This document shows, in pieces, positions 18,178-26,827 of a stretch of 64,000 nucleotides of DNA (position 1 is its first letter; each line of letters begins with the position of its first letter). The notes beneath the pieces were generated by a model that was given only the letters and a program-made list of their open reading frames with translations, was not told the origin of the DNA and searched no databases. This DNA is from Streptomyces coryli (GTDB lineage: Bacteria; Actinomycetota; Actinomycetes; Streptomycetales; Streptomycetaceae): positions 98,897 to 162,896 of the forward strand of contig NZ_JAAKZV010000001.1 in NCBI RefSeq assembly GCF_011044975.1. Direction: 5' to 3'. The translations under genes were made by a program, and so were the position numbers.

Positions 18178-19251
18178 TCAGCGCCGGCGTACGACGACGA
18201 AGTCGGCGAGGGCGGTGAGCTGTTCGCGGATGCTGTCGGGCATGTCCACTCCCTCGAGGGCGGCGAGCGCGGTGGCGTGCTGCCGCTTCGCCTCCTCGGA
18301 GGTCCATTCGCGGCCTCCGGCCTGTTCGATCAACGCGGCCCTGGTCGCGAATTCTTCCTCGTCGAAGGTCAAGCCTTCCTCTTCTTTTCCTACGCTCTTG
18401 GCATCGGCGGCGAGCAGCTCCGCAAGCTTCTCCGAAGCGGGCCCGCCGGCCTGCAGCGCCGCGCACACCGGCAGCGACTTCTTGCGCTGCCTGAGGTCGC
18501 TCCAGGCCTGCTTGCCGGTCTCGGCCGGCTCGCCCCAGATGCCGAGGAGGTCGTCCACGGCCTGGAAGGCGAGGCCGAGGTGGTGGCCGTAACGCTCCAG
18601 GGCGTCGGCGGTCTTGTCGTCGGCGCCGCCGAGGACGGCGCCGATGGAGACGGCGCAGGCGAGCAGCGCGCCGGTCTTGTTGCCCTCCATCTCCAGGCAT
18701 TCGTCGACCGAGACCCGCTCGCGGTCCTCGAAGGACATGTCCTGCGCCTGCCCGTCGATGAGCTTGCGGGTGGCGACGGCGAGCCGCCGGGTGGCCCGCC
18801 CGGCCTCGACGGTGCCGAGCTCCAGCAGGACTTCATTGGCGAGGGCGAAGAGCGCGTCGCCGACGAGGATGGCCTGGGCCGGGCCGTGCACCTTCCAGAC
18901 CGTGTCGCGGTGCCGGCGCTGCTCGTCGCCGTCCATCAGGTCGTCGTGCAGCAGCGAGAAGTTGTGCACCAGCTCGACCGCGACCGCGCCCGGCACGCCC
19001 TTCTCCGGCGGCGCCCCCGCGGCCTCGGCGGAGATCAGCGCGAGGGCGGGCCGGACAGCCTTGCCTCCGTCGCCGGCCGCCGGGTTGCCGGCCGCGTCGA
19101 TCCAGCCGAAGTGGTAGGCGGCGACGGTGTCCATGGGCGGCGCGAGGCGGTCCACGACCTCGCGCAGCAGCGGGGTGGAGAGCTCCCGGCCGCGCTCCAG
19201 CAGGGCGAGTACATCCACCTTGCTCGCTGAGTTCGACTCCAGACTGGTCAC
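18178..19251 (-). CDS. Polyprenyl diphosphate synthase (farnesyl-PP synthase type) of the hopanoid operon
   Basis: A 357-residue all-alpha trans-prenyltransferase supplying farnesyl diphosphate for squalene. The first Asp-rich motif is LLHDDLMDGDEQRRHRD. The second is AFQAVDDLLGIWG, with the last Asp of DDxxD replaced by Gly as in related actinobacterial enzymes. GGKAVRPAL and GNKTGALLA are the substrate-binding segments. I chose the GTG at 19251, which has AAGGAGAG 4-6 bp upstream. An ATG at 19281 overlaps the hpnE stop (ATGA) and would add ten residues; both are plausible. It ends 31 bp before shc. Confidence 0.9.
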   Translation of the reverse strand: MTSLESNSASKVDVLALLERGRELSTPLLREVVDRLAPPMDTVAAYHFGWIDAAGNPAAGDGGKAVRPALALISAEAAGAPPEKGVPGAVAVELVHNFSLLHDDLMDGDEQRRHRDTVWKVHGPAQAILVGDALFALANEVLLELGTVEAGRATRRLAVATRKLIDGQAQDMSFEDRERVSVDECLEMEGNKTGALLACAVSIGAVLGGADDKTADALERYGHHLGLAFQAVDDLLGIWGEPAETGKQAWSDLRQRKKSLPVCAALQAGGPASEKLAELLAADAKSVGKEEEGLTFDEEEFATRAALIEQAGGREWTSEEAKRQHATALAALEGVDMPDSIREQLTALADFVVVRRR

Positions 19252-19277
19252 GCTCTCTCCTTGATATCCGGTGCTGC

Positions 19278-20684
19278 TCATGCCGCCTCGAGCGTGGCGG
19301 GCAGTCCTGCGGTGCTGTATGTACGGCCGAGCCCGGTAAGGGTGGCGTGGGCGGCTTTGATGCCGCTGAGCACGGCACTTTCCATGGTCGCGGGCCACCC
19401 GGTGGCGGTCCACGCGCCCGCCAGCGCGAGACCCGCCGCGTTGGTACGGGCCTGAGGGCGCAGCGCGCGGACGCCGGGCGTGGGCGCGAAAGTCGCGGTG
19501 CGCTCGCGAGTGACGAAGAAGTCCCGCACCTCGGCGCCGCGGGCGGCCGGCAGCAGCCGCTCCAGCTCCGGCAGATAGCGCTCGCGCAGCTCGCCGACGG
19601 GCCGGTCGATGTCGTCGTGGACGGCGGACTGGGAGACGGCGAGATACTGCCCGCCACCGCTGAGCCCGCTGGTGTCCGTACGGTCGAAGACCCACTGCAC
19701 CGGCGTGCCGAGGGCGGCGAAGAACGGCTGCTTGAGCACCTTGCGGTCGTAGATGACGTGGAGGTTGAGGATCGGGGAGGTGCCGATCTTCAGCAGCGCC
19801 TCCTTGTCGTCGAGGGCGCCGTCGGGCAGCAGCCCGTGCGCCTCCTTCTGCGGCACGGCGAGCACGACGGCGTCCGCGTCGATGCGCTCGTCCGCGCCGG
19901 GTCCGGTGCCGGCGGTGACGCTCCAGCCGCCCTTCTCGAGCTCTTCCAACGAGCCGACGCGGGCGCGCAGTTCGGTCCGTACGCCCGCCTCCTCCAGCTC
20001 CTTGCGGGCGAGGGTGTCGTGCAGCTCGCCGAGCGGGACCTGGGCGATGCCGATGTCGGCGGCGCCGCGGTCGGTGAGCAGGCCGGTCTTGAAGACCATG
20101 GCGGCCAGGCCGAGCGAGGACTGCCCGGCGGTGGCGTTGAGCGTGGCGACGCCGACCAGGTCCCAGAGCGCCTGGACGGCCCGGTCGGACTGGCCGTGCC
20201 GGTTCAGCCAGGTGGCGAAGTCCTCGTCGTCCAGCGCCGGGTCGGCGAGGTCGAGGCCCTTGAGGGCGAGCGCGGCGCGGCCGACGCCGGCCCGCTCGGC
20301 GAGCGAGAGATGCGGATAGCGCAGCAGGCTGGCGGCCAGGTGCAGCGGCACCGGCAGATTGCCGCGCTGCAGCCGGCCCAGCTTCCGCGTCTGCGCATGC
20401 AGCACGGGTACGTCGAGCCGGTCCTGCAGCGGCGCCAGATGGCGCCCCTTCACCCGGTCGAGGAACCACTGGTAGGCGGCGCAGCAGCGCAGATACACAT
20501 GCTGGCCGTTGTCGACGGTGAGCGGCCCGGCGGCCGAGTCGCGGGAGAAGGAGAACGCCAGTCCGCCCAGGCGCGGCCGCGCCTCCAGCAGCGTGACCCG
20601 CACGCCGGCGTCGGCGAGGGTCAGTGCCGCGGTGGTCCCGGCGAGCCCGCCGCCGACGACCACCGCGGTGGGTGCCTCGGTCAT
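19278..20684 (-). CDS. hpnE: Hydroxysqualene dehydroxylase HpnE (FAD flavoprotein)
   Basis: A 468-residue flavoprotein of the phytoene-desaturase fold. The N-terminal Rossmann FAD motif is VVVGGGLAGTTAALTLADAG, followed by EARPRLGGLAFSF. The C-terminal FAD-binding segment is GLALAGAWTATGWPATMESAVLSG. In the HpnCDE route, HpnE reduces hydroxysqualene to squalene. Coupled on both sides: its ATG overlaps the stop of the 48-codon gene upstream, and its stop overlaps an ATG of the prenyltransferase. Length is usual. Confidence 0.93.
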   Translation of the reverse strand: MTEAPTAVVVGGGLAGTTAALTLADAGVRVTLLEARPRLGGLAFSFSRDSAAGPLTVDNGQHVYLRCCAAYQWFLDRVKGRHLAPLQDRLDVPVLHAQTRKLGRLQRGNLPVPLHLAASLLRYPHLSLAERAGVGRAALALKGLDLADPALDDEDFATWLNRHGQSDRAVQALWDLVGVATLNATAGQSSLGLAAMVFKTGLLTDRGAADIGIAQVPLGELHDTLARKELEEAGVRTELRARVGSLEELEKGGWSVTAGTGPGADERIDADAVVLAVPQKEAHGLLPDGALDDKEALLKIGTSPILNLHVIYDRKVLKQPFFAALGTPVQWVFDRTDTSGLSGGGQYLAVSQSAVHDDIDRPVGELRERYLPELERLLPAARGAEVRDFFVTRERTATFAPTPGVRALRPQARTNAAGLALAGAWTATGWPATMESAVLSGIKAAHATLTGLGRTYSTAGLPATLEAA

Positions 20685-20827
20685 GAGCCCCCCTTGGTCA
20701 TCACGGCGAGAGAGGCGGACGGTACGGCGGAGGGTTGCCCGCCGCTTGGGGCGATATCGGCGGAGATAAGGGCGATAACGGTGGCAGCACGACCAATCCC
20801 TGGCCCGCCGGGGGCGTCGTCACACAT
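20681..20827 (-). CDS. 48-residue conserved-position small protein in the hopanoid operon
   Basis: Small open frame beginning MCDDAPGGPG and ending SLAVMTKGGS. The case for it being real is junctional. Its ATG shares one base with the hpnD stop (TGATG, 20825-20829) and its TGA overlaps the hpnE ATG (ATGA, 20681-20684), so translation can pass from hpnD through it to hpnE. I recall that S. coelicolor has a short gene (SCO6761, perhaps a DUF6380-type protein) at the same place. The PSAVPSASLAVM stretch is weakly reminiscent of that family, but I cannot confirm it. No signal peptide, Cys pair or motif points to a function; it could be only a coupling device. Confidence 0.55.
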   Translation of the reverse strand: MCDDAPGGPGIGRAATVIALISADIAPSGGQPSAVPSASLAVMTKGGS

Positions 20828-21768
20828 CACATCCGCCTCCGGGCGACCTGCCGGGCGTCCAGACCGCTCAGTCCGCGCACCGCGACGTAGGCCTTCTCCC
20901 GGCCCGGCAGCGACACCCGGCCGCGCAGCACGGCCTCGGGGTCGTCGGCGATCCGGTCCAGCAGCCGGCGGTAGATCCCGGCCATGGCGGCGACGCAGGC
21001 GCCGCTGCGCCGGTCCAGCATCGGCAGCAGCCGGAACCCCTCGGCGAACAGGGCGCGGGCGCGCCGCACTTCGAAGTGCACGAGCCCGGCGAAGTCCGCG
21101 CCCGGCGGCGGTGTGGCCGAGCCGAATCCGGCCGAGCAGCCGAACTTGGCGAGGTCCTCGGCGGGCAGGTAGGTGCGCCCGTTCTCGGCGTCCTCGCGCA
21201 CGTCGCGCAGGATGTTCGTCAGCTGCAGGGCGAGGCCGAGCGTATCGGCGTACTCCGGGGCGCGATCGGCGCCGCGCGCGCCGGGCACGGTGCCGAAGAC
21301 GCCGAGCGACAGCCGCCCGATGGCTCCGGCGACGCACCGGCAGTACGCCTTGAGGTCGTCCCAGGTCTCGTATTCCTCGCCGCGGACGTCGCTCAGCACC
21401 CCGTCGATGAGCTCGTCGAGCCCGCCGAGCGGGATGGGGAACTGCCGTGCGGCATGCGCGAGCGCGACGGCGACCGGGTCGGTGTCGTCCTCGTCGATCT
21501 CGCCGTCCCGGATCTGCCGCAGCAGCAGCCGGGTGTCCTCGAGCCGGGCCAGCTTGGCGTCGTCGGGCAGCGGCCCGTCGCCGATGTCGTCGACCCGGCG
21601 GGAGAAGGCGTAGAGGGCGGACATCGCATAGCGCTTGGGCGTGGGCAGCAGCCGGATGCCGTAGGCGAAGTTACGGGCCTGGGTGCCGGTGATGGCCTCG
21701 CAATAGCCGTACGCGGCGAGGACCTGCCCGGATGCGTACGGGGCGTGTGTGCGGGCTGCTCCTGACAT
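20827..21768 (-). CDS. hpnD: Presqualene diphosphate synthase HpnD
   Basis: A 313-residue head-to-head prenyl synthase of the squalene/phytoene synthase family, condensing two farnesyl diphosphates to presqualene diphosphate. The first aspartate motif is FSRRVDDIGDG and the second is LTNILRDVREDAENGRTYLPAEDL, both complete. CRCVAGAIGRLSLGVFG corresponds to the conserved family helix. The ATG at 21768 is 8 bp after the hpnC stop, with GAGG upstream. The longer open frame that continues 5' is overlap with hpnC in another frame. Confidence 0.93.
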   Translation of the reverse strand: MSGAARTHAPYASGQVLAAYGYCEAITGTQARNFAYGIRLLPTPKRYAMSALYAFSRRVDDIGDGPLPDDAKLARLEDTRLLLRQIRDGEIDEDDTDPVAVALAHAARQFPIPLGGLDELIDGVLSDVRGEEYETWDDLKAYCRCVAGAIGRLSLGVFGTVPGARGADRAPEYADTLGLALQLTNILRDVREDAENGRTYLPAEDLAKFGCSAGFGSATPPPGADFAGLVHFEVRRARALFAEGFRLLPMLDRRSGACVAAMAGIYRRLLDRIADDPEAVLRGRVSLPGREKAYVAVRGLSGLDARQVARRRM

Positions 21769-21776
21769 GATGCGCC

Positions 21777-22724
21777 TCACCCTTTCCGTCGCAGAGTGGC
21801 GCCCACCTCGCGCAACAGCAGCGGCTTGGTGGGCTTGGGAGGGCCGGGGAGGGTGTCGTATTCCGCTGCCGCGATCGCCTTGAGTGCCGCGCGCCCCCCG
21901 GCCACGAAGCCCGCGAGCAGCAGTCTCAGCCGGCCGCTGACGCTGCCCACGAGCGGGGCGCCCTCGTCCAGCAGGCGTGCGGCGCGCTCGGCCTCGAAGG
22001 CGATGAGCGCGCGCACCGGGTCGTCGGCGGTCGGCATCGACAGGTCGCGCTCGCTGACGCCGAAGCGCTTCATGTCCTCGGACGGGAGGTAGATCCGGTC
22101 GCGGGTGAAGTCCTCGGTGATGTCCTGCAGGTGCTCCACGATCTGCAGCGCGGTGCAGATGGCGTCGGAGTGCCGGACGCGCTCGGGGGAGGTCACCCCG
22201 GCGAGCTCGAGGACCATGCGGCCGACCGGGTTGGCGGACAGCTCGCAGTAGCCGAGCAGGTCGTCGTACGTCTCGTAGCGCCGGACGATCTGGTCCTGGC
22301 GATTGGCCTCGATCAGCCCGAGGAAGGGCGCGCGGCTCATCGCATGGCGCCGCACGGTGGGCTGCAGGTTCTTGAGCAGCGGGTGTCTGGGGGTGGAGTC
22401 GAAGACCCGGTGGGTGTCGTCCTCGAAGGCCTTCAGCAGCCCGAGCCGGTCGCCCTCCCAGTGCGGCCCGAGGCCGAGGAGCCGGGCGTCGGCGCCGCCG
22501 GGCGCCAGGTCGCCGTCGCCGATGTCGTCGACGAGGCGGGCGTAGCCGTAGACGGCCATCAGGTCGGCGCGCCAGGCGCGTGGCAGGAAGAAGGGCGCCA
22601 CCGGGAAATTCTCGGTGGCGGCCTGGTCGAGCACGGCGCTCTGCCCGTCTGCTGGGCGTTTGCGCCTTTCCCCCGTCACTCTGGCGGAGACGGCGTTTCG
22701 CACCCTTTGGTTGCCGCCGCTCAC
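21777..22724 (-). CDS. hpnC: Hydroxysqualene synthase HpnC
   Basis: A 315-residue squalene/phytoene synthase-family enzyme that turns presqualene diphosphate into hydroxysqualene. Motifs: YARLVDDIGDGD, and LQDITEDFTRDRIYLPSEDM with the second Asp cluster. ENFPVAPFFLP at the N terminus is the HpnC hallmark. First gene of the operon. The GTG start at 22724 has only a weak ribosome binding site, so an alternative start a few codons downstream is possible. The open frame from 22770 is a different frame. Confidence 0.92.
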   Translation of the reverse strand: MSGGNQRVRNAVSARVTGERRKRPADGQSAVLDQAATENFPVAPFFLPRAWRADLMAVYGYARLVDDIGDGDLAPGGADARLLGLGPHWEGDRLGLLKAFEDDTHRVFDSTPRHPLLKNLQPTVRRHAMSRAPFLGLIEANRQDQIVRRYETYDDLLGYCELSANPVGRMVLELAGVTSPERVRHSDAICTALQIVEHLQDITEDFTRDRIYLPSEDMKRFGVSERDLSMPTADDPVRALIAFEAERAARLLDEGAPLVGSVSGRLRLLLAGFVAGGRAALKAIAAAEYDTLPGPPKPTKPLLLREVGATLRRKG

Positions 22725-23053
22725 CGCTTACTGCCCGAGCGCGCCCTCGGAACGGATGCGGAGGGGGCACCTCGACGCGGGGTGTCTCGAGTTGCCAATG
22801 CCGTCACGCCTCCCGTTCTACACCGATCCCTCAGACCAATCTATTTCGGACACGCCGCACAGGGGCATACACCCGCTGAGCTGCGCAGCTACCGATCGGC
22901 AGGGCCGATTTCACCCGGCAAGCCACTGATCGGCACGGAGCACAGCGTACGCCGTACATCCGACATACGTGAGACAGGGTGTACAGCTTGTTGCGACAAC
23001 AGATCACCGTCGCCGAAACTTCCCGTTACGCCCGGGACTTGACCGATCTTTGA
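22725..23053 (-). promoter_or_regulatory. Intergenic leader upstream of the hopanoid operon
   Basis: 329 bp without a credible gene, of visibly lower GC than the flanks. It must hold the hopanoid operon promoter on the minus strand. An inverted repeat TTGT-tgcg-ACAA lies near 22990, and tract GTACGCCGTACATCCGACATACG near 22950 contains overlapping TACG/CGTA steps. I cannot assign a -35/-10 pair with confidence. The TetR gene upstream reads into it. Confidence 0.35.
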
Positions 23054-23737
23054 CTACGACCTGACCGGCTCGCGGGTCAGCCCGGCGACCACGGTCCCGA
23101 TCGTGCGGTCGATCACGGCGTCCCGCACCGGCTCCGGAAGCCGGGACAGCGGCCCGTCCAGGATGAGCATCACCAGCCCGTGCACCGCCGACCAGGCGGC
23201 GAACTCCGCGCCCTCGCGCACGCCCGGCCGCATCACGCCGGCCGCCTCCATGCCGTCCAGCGTCTCCACGAGCATGTCGAAGGACCGGTACTCCTCCCCG
23301 TGCTCCGCCGCGTCCGGCTGCCCCTCGTCCCACGGATGGTCGGACACGTGCGGCACCCGGCAGAACGCCGCCCGGTACAGCCCCGGCTCGGCCAGCGCGA
23401 AGCGCACGTAACCGCGGCCGATCTGCCACAGCCGGTCCCGCGCGGCCTGCTGCTTGTCGCCGCCGCCGGGCGCCGCCTCGACGCCGCGCTGCATGGAATC
23501 CGCGAGCTCGCGCTGGCCGCGCACCTTCACCGCCTGCAGCAGGTCGGCCTGGTTCGCGAAGTGCCGGTACGCGGCCGTCGCCGACACCCCGACCCGGCGC
23601 GCGGCCTCGCGCAGCACGACCGCCTCGGGGCCGTCGCCGCGCGCGAGCTCGGTCGCGGCCTCCACCAGCGCGTTGCGGAGATCCCCGTGGTGATAGGCCG
23701 ACCGGCCGCCCTTGCTCGCACTCATGGTCGACATCAT
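23054..23737 (-). CDS. TetR/AcrR-family repressor, probably of the adjacent MMPL exporter
   Basis: About 227 residues. The N-terminal HTH is HHGDLRNALVEAATELA...LREAARRVGVSATAAYRHFANQADLLQAV, a clear TetR helix-turn-helix (VGVSATAAYRHF recognition helix). The C-terminal ligand domain includes LYRAAFCRVPHVSDHPWDEG. Divergent from the MMPL gene, with two copies of a 21-bp near-palindrome between them. The first copy lies just upstream of ATG 23737, so I exclude the longer frame from 23761. ATG 23734 and 23725 are alternatives. Confidence 0.85.
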   Translation of the reverse strand: MMSTMSASKGGRSAYHHGDLRNALVEAATELARGDGPEAVVLREAARRVGVSATAAYRHFANQADLLQAVKVRGQRELADSMQRGVEAAPGGGDKQQAARDRLWQIGRGYVRFALAEPGLYRAAFCRVPHVSDHPWDEGQPDAAEHGEEYRSFDMLVETLDGMEAAGVMRPGVREGAEFAAWSAVHGLVMLILDGPLSRLPEPVRDAVIDRTIGTVVAGLTREPVRS

Positions 23738-23741
23738 GCCC

Positions 23742-23796
23742 GATGTTGACAGCATTAACATCCCCTGCGACAGTCCATGTTGACATCGTTAACTTC
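23742..23796. promoter_or_regulatory. Two copies of a 21-bp TetR operator
   Basis: Site 1 (23742-23762, GATGTTGACAGCATTAACATC) and site 2 (23776-23796, CATGTTGACATCGTTAACTTC) align base for base over a core ATGTTGACA-x-C-x-TTAAC-x-TC. Each is an imperfect inverted repeat (GATGTT...AACATC). They start 34 bp apart, roughly three helical turns, and fill the space between the divergent TetR and MMPL starts. This fits binding of two dimers that shut off both genes. Confidence 0.7.
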
Positions 23797-23809
23797 CCCG
23801 GGGGGAAAC

Positions 23810-25993
23810 ATGCTCCTGCGCATCGCCAATCTGGCCGTACGACGGGCGAAGCTCCTCACCGCCCTGTCGGTGGTCGCCGTCGTCGCGATGGCCGCCATCG
23901 GCTTCGGCGCCTTCGGCAAGCTCGCCTCCGGCGGCTTCGACGATCCCGGCGCCCCGTCCAGCAAGGCCGCCGACCTCATCGAGGAGCGCTTCGGCGGTGA
24001 TACGAACCTGGTCCTGCTCGTCCGCTCGGCGGACGGCGGCCCGGACTCCCCCGCCGCGAAGGCCCGCGGCGAGGCGATCACCACCGGGCTCAAGGACGAG
24101 GCGACGGTCGGCGGCGTCATGTCGTACTGGGACCGCGGCGGCGACGCGCTGCTCTCCCGCGACGGCACCCAGGCCCTCGTCCTCGCCCACATCAAGGGCG
24201 GCGACAAGGTGGAGGACGACCGCGCCAAAGAGCTCATCGACGAATACGGCGGCGAGCGCGACGGCGTGACGGTCGAGGCCGGCGGCACGACAGCCGTCAG
24301 CAACGACATCTCGTCCCAGGTCGGCAAGGACCTCGCCATCGCCGAGATGATCGCCGTGCCGATCACCCTCATCCTGCTGGTGCTCGCCTTCGGCAGCCTG
24401 ATCGCGGCCCTGCTGCCGCTGGTCATCGGCCTGATCGCGATCCTCGGCACCTTCGCCGAGCTCTATCTCCTCGGCAGCGTCACGGACGTCTCGGTCTTCT
24501 CCGTCAACCTCACCACCGCCCTCGGCCTCGGCCTCGGCATCGACTACGGCCTGCTCCTGGTCAGCCGCTTCCGCGAACAGCTCGCGCACGGCGACGACAT
24601 CCCGGAGGCGATCCGCAGGACCGTCACCACCGCGGGCCGCACCATCGCCTTCTCCTCGGCGACGATCATCGCGGCGCTCTCTGCCCTGCTGCTCTTCCCG
24701 ATGTTCTTCCTGCGCTCGTTCGCGTACGCGGGCATCGGCGTCGTCGCCATCGCCGCGATCAGCTCGCTCATCGTCGTACCGGCGCTGCTGGTGCTCCTCG
24801 GCCACCGGGTCAACAAGGGCCGGCTGCCCGGCGCCCGGGCCGTCCGCCGCCCGGACTCGGCCTTCTGGGGCCGGCTCGCGGCCACGGTCATGCGCCGCCC
24901 GGCGCTCACCGCGCTGCCGGTGCTCGCGGTGCTGCTGGTGGCGGCGAGCCCGCTGCTGGGCGTCACCTTCGGCACGCCGGACGAGCGGGTGCTGCCGGAG
25001 AGCGCGGAGAGCCGGCAGGTGGCGACGGCGATGCGAGCCGACTTCGCGGCGAACGACAACGCCTCCATCCAGGTGGTCTCCACCGCGGGCGTGCCCAAGG
25101 GCGAGCTCGCCCCGTACGCCGAGAAGTTGTCCCGCCTCCCCGGCGTGGTCCAGGTGAACGCGAGCAGCGGCACCTACCGCGACGGCACGGCGCAGCCCGC
25201 CGGCCCCGGCGCCGCGGCGCTCGGCCGCCCGGACGCCCAGCGCCTCACCGTCGTGCACGACCTCTCGCCGCGCTCGGGCCGGGCGCAGGACCTGGTGACG
25301 GCGGTACGGGACGTGCCCGCGCCGGGATCGGTCCTGGTGGGCGGCAATGACGCGCGGCTCGTCGACTCCAAGGACTCGATCGGCAGCCGGCTGCCGATGG
25401 CCATCATCTGGGTGTCGCTGACGACCTTCGTGCTGCTGTTCCTCTTCACGGGCAGCGTGGTGCAGCCGCTGCGGGCCCTGCTGCTGAACGCGGTCAGCCT
25501 CACCGCGGCCATGGGCGTCATGGTGTGGATCTTCCAGGACGGCAACCTCAGCGGCCTGCTCGGCTTCACCGCGCAGCCGATGGACACCGCGATGACGGTG
25601 CTGATGTTCTGCATTGTCTTCGGCCTGTCGATGGACTACGAGGTCTTCCTGACCAGCCGCATCAAGGAGCTGCACGATGCGGGCGCGGAGCCCGCTGAGG
25701 CGGTGACGAAGGGGCTGTCCAGGACCGGCCGGATCGTGACGATGGCGGCAGGGCTGCTGGCGGTGAGCTTCTTCGCCTTCGGCACCAGCAGCGTCAGCTT
25801 CATGCAGATGTTCGGCCTGGGCAGCGGGCTGGCGATCCTGATCGACGCGGTGGCGGTACGAGGTGTCCTCGTACCGGCGGCGATGCGGGTCCTCGGGCGG
25901 ACGGCCTGGTACGCCCCCGCCTGGCTCCGCCGCGTCCACGGCAGGGTCGGCGTAAGCGAATCGGAGGAGCCAAAGGCTCCCGTCAACGCCTGA
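23810..25993 (+). CDS. MMPL/RND-family transporter
   Basis: A 727-residue inner-membrane exporter with the two-fold MMPL architecture: helix 1 near residue 17-37, a periplasmic domain, five helices (about 170-340), a second periplasmic loop, and six more helices to about 700. Matching motifs occur in each half, GLGIDYGLLLVSRFREQ and GLSMDYEVFLTSRIKEL, with the conserved Asp-Tyr proton-relay pair. Family members export lipids, siderophores, polyketides or drugs. ATG 23810 follows GGGGGGAAAC. It is under the divergent TetR; the substrate is unknown, and no biosynthetic cluster is adjacent except the hopanoid operon, so lipid transport is a possibility only. Confidence 0.92.
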   Translation: MLLRIANLAVRRAKLLTALSVVAVVAMAAIGFGAFGKLASGGFDDPGAPSSKAADLIEERFGGDTNLVLLVRSADGGPDSPAAKARGEAITTGLKDEATVGGVMSYWDRGGDALLSRDGTQALVLAHIKGGDKVEDDRAKELIDEYGGERDGVTVEAGGTTAVSNDISSQVGKDLAIAEMIAVPITLILLVLAFGSLIAALLPLVIGLIAILGTFAELYLLGSVTDVSVFSVNLTTALGLGLGIDYGLLLVSRFREQLAHGDDIPEAIRRTVTTAGRTIAFSSATIIAALSALLLFPMFFLRSFAYAGIGVVAIAAISSLIVVPALLVLLGHRVNKGRLPGARAVRRPDSAFWGRLAATVMRRPALTALPVLAVLLVAASPLLGVTFGTPDERVLPESAESRQVATAMRADFAANDNASIQVVSTAGVPKGELAPYAEKLSRLPGVVQVNASSGTYRDGTAQPAGPGAAALGRPDAQRLTVVHDLSPRSGRAQDLVTAVRDVPAPGSVLVGGNDARLVDSKDSIGSRLPMAIIWVSLTTFVLLFLFTGSVVQPLRALLLNAVSLTAAMGVMVWIFQDGNLSGLLGFTAQPMDTAMTVLMFCIVFGLSMDYEVFLTSRIKELHDAGAEPAEAVTKGLSRTGRIVTMAAGLLAVSFFAFGTSSVSFMQMFGLGSGLAILIDAVAVRGVLVPAAMRVLGRTAWYAPAWLRRVHGRVGVSESEEPKAPVNA

Positions 25994-26012
25994 CGCCGAC
26001 CGCTCGACCGGG

Positions 26013-26042
26013 AAGGGGACGGGCTACTTGCCCGTCTCCTTC
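26013..26042. terminator. Bidirectional intrinsic terminator between MMPL and ABC genes
   Basis: AAGGGGACGGGC (26013-26024), loop TACTT, GCCCGTCTCCTT (26030-26041): a 12-bp stem with one G-T pair, flanked by As on one side and Ts on the other, so it can work in both directions. An extra G-C pair extends it to 26012/26042. It lies exactly where two convergent transcripts end and includes the ABC ATPase stop codon. Confidence 0.75.
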
Positions 26043-26827
26043 TCGTACGCCTTCAGGACCTCGTCCGTAGGCCCGTCCATCACCAGCTCGCCCTTCTCCA
26101 GCCACAGCACCCGGTCGCAGGTGTCCCTGATCGACTTGTTGTTGTGGCTGACCAGGAAGACCGTCCCGGCTTCCTTGCGGAGCTCGCGGATACGGGCCTC
26201 CGAGCGCTTCTGGAACTTCTTGTCACCCGTGGCGAGGGCCTCGTCGATCATCAGCACGTCGTGGTCCTTGGCCGCGGCGATGGAGAACCGCAGCCGGGCC
26301 GCCATACCGGACGAGTACGTCCGCATCGGAAGGGTGATGAAGTCACCCTTCTCGTTGATCCCGGAGAAGTCCACGATGCCCTGATAGCGCTCGCGCACCT
26401 GCTCCTTGGACATCCCCATCGCGAGACCGCCGAGGATCACGTTCCGCTCACCGGTGAGGTCGTTCATCAGCGCGGCGTTCACGCCGAGGAGCGAGGGCTG
26501 GCCGTCGGTGTAGACCTTGCCCTTCTCCGGGGGGAGCAACCCGGCCACCGCCTTGAGCAGCGTGGACTTGCCGGAGCCATTGGTGCCGATGAGGCCGATG
26601 GCCTCGCCGCGGTACGCCGTGAAGGAGACGCCGCGCACGGCGTGCACCTCGCGCATCCGCGGGGACGGCTGGCGCTTGATGATCCGGTTCAGGGCGGCGG
26701 TGGCGCTGCCGCGGCCGCCGCCTCCGAAGACCCGGTAGACGATGTGCAGGTCGTCGCAGATGACCGTCGGGATCTTCTCGCCCGCCGGCTTGCTGTCCTC
26801 GATCGCTCCCTGCTCAGCCACGGCCAT
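26024..26827 (-). CDS. Polysaccharide/teichoic acid ABC exporter, ATP-binding subunit (TagH/Wzt type)
   Basis: A 267-residue ATPase. Walker A is GTNGSGKST at 81-89; the signature is the YSSGMAARL variant (not LSGGQ) that marks TagH/KpsT/Wzt exporters; Walker B is VLMIDEALATGD; the switch His is in LVSHN. No C-terminal carbohydrate-binding domain is present, so export need not be coupled to chain termination. Its ATG overlaps the permease gene by 14 bp. It drives export of the product made by the upstream genes. Confidence 0.92.
   Translation of the reverse strand: MAVAEQGAIEDSKPAGEKIPTVICDDLHIVYRVFGGGGRGSATAALNRIIKRQPSPRMREVHAVRGVSFTAYRGEAIGLIGTNGSGKSTLLKAVAGLLPPEKGKVYTDGQPSLLGVNAALMNDLTGERNVILGGLAMGMSKEQVRERYQGIVDFSGINEKGDFITLPMRTYSSGMAARLRFSIAAAKDHDVLMIDEALATGDKKFQKRSEARIRELRKEAGTVFLVSHNNKSIRDTCDRVLWLEKGELVMDGPTDEVLKAYEKETGK

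Noticed and set aside
11198-22724. Reading the squalene genes as carotenoid (crtB/crtI) genes
   Set aside because: The paired HpnC/HpnD synthases, HpnE, Shc, HpnG and HpnH in one operon identify hopanoid biosynthesis, not carotenoids.
20827-22770. A single long protein fusing hpnC and hpnD
   Set aside because: The upstream half of this frame is hpnC read out of phase; real hpnC and hpnD each start and end normally, 8 bp apart.
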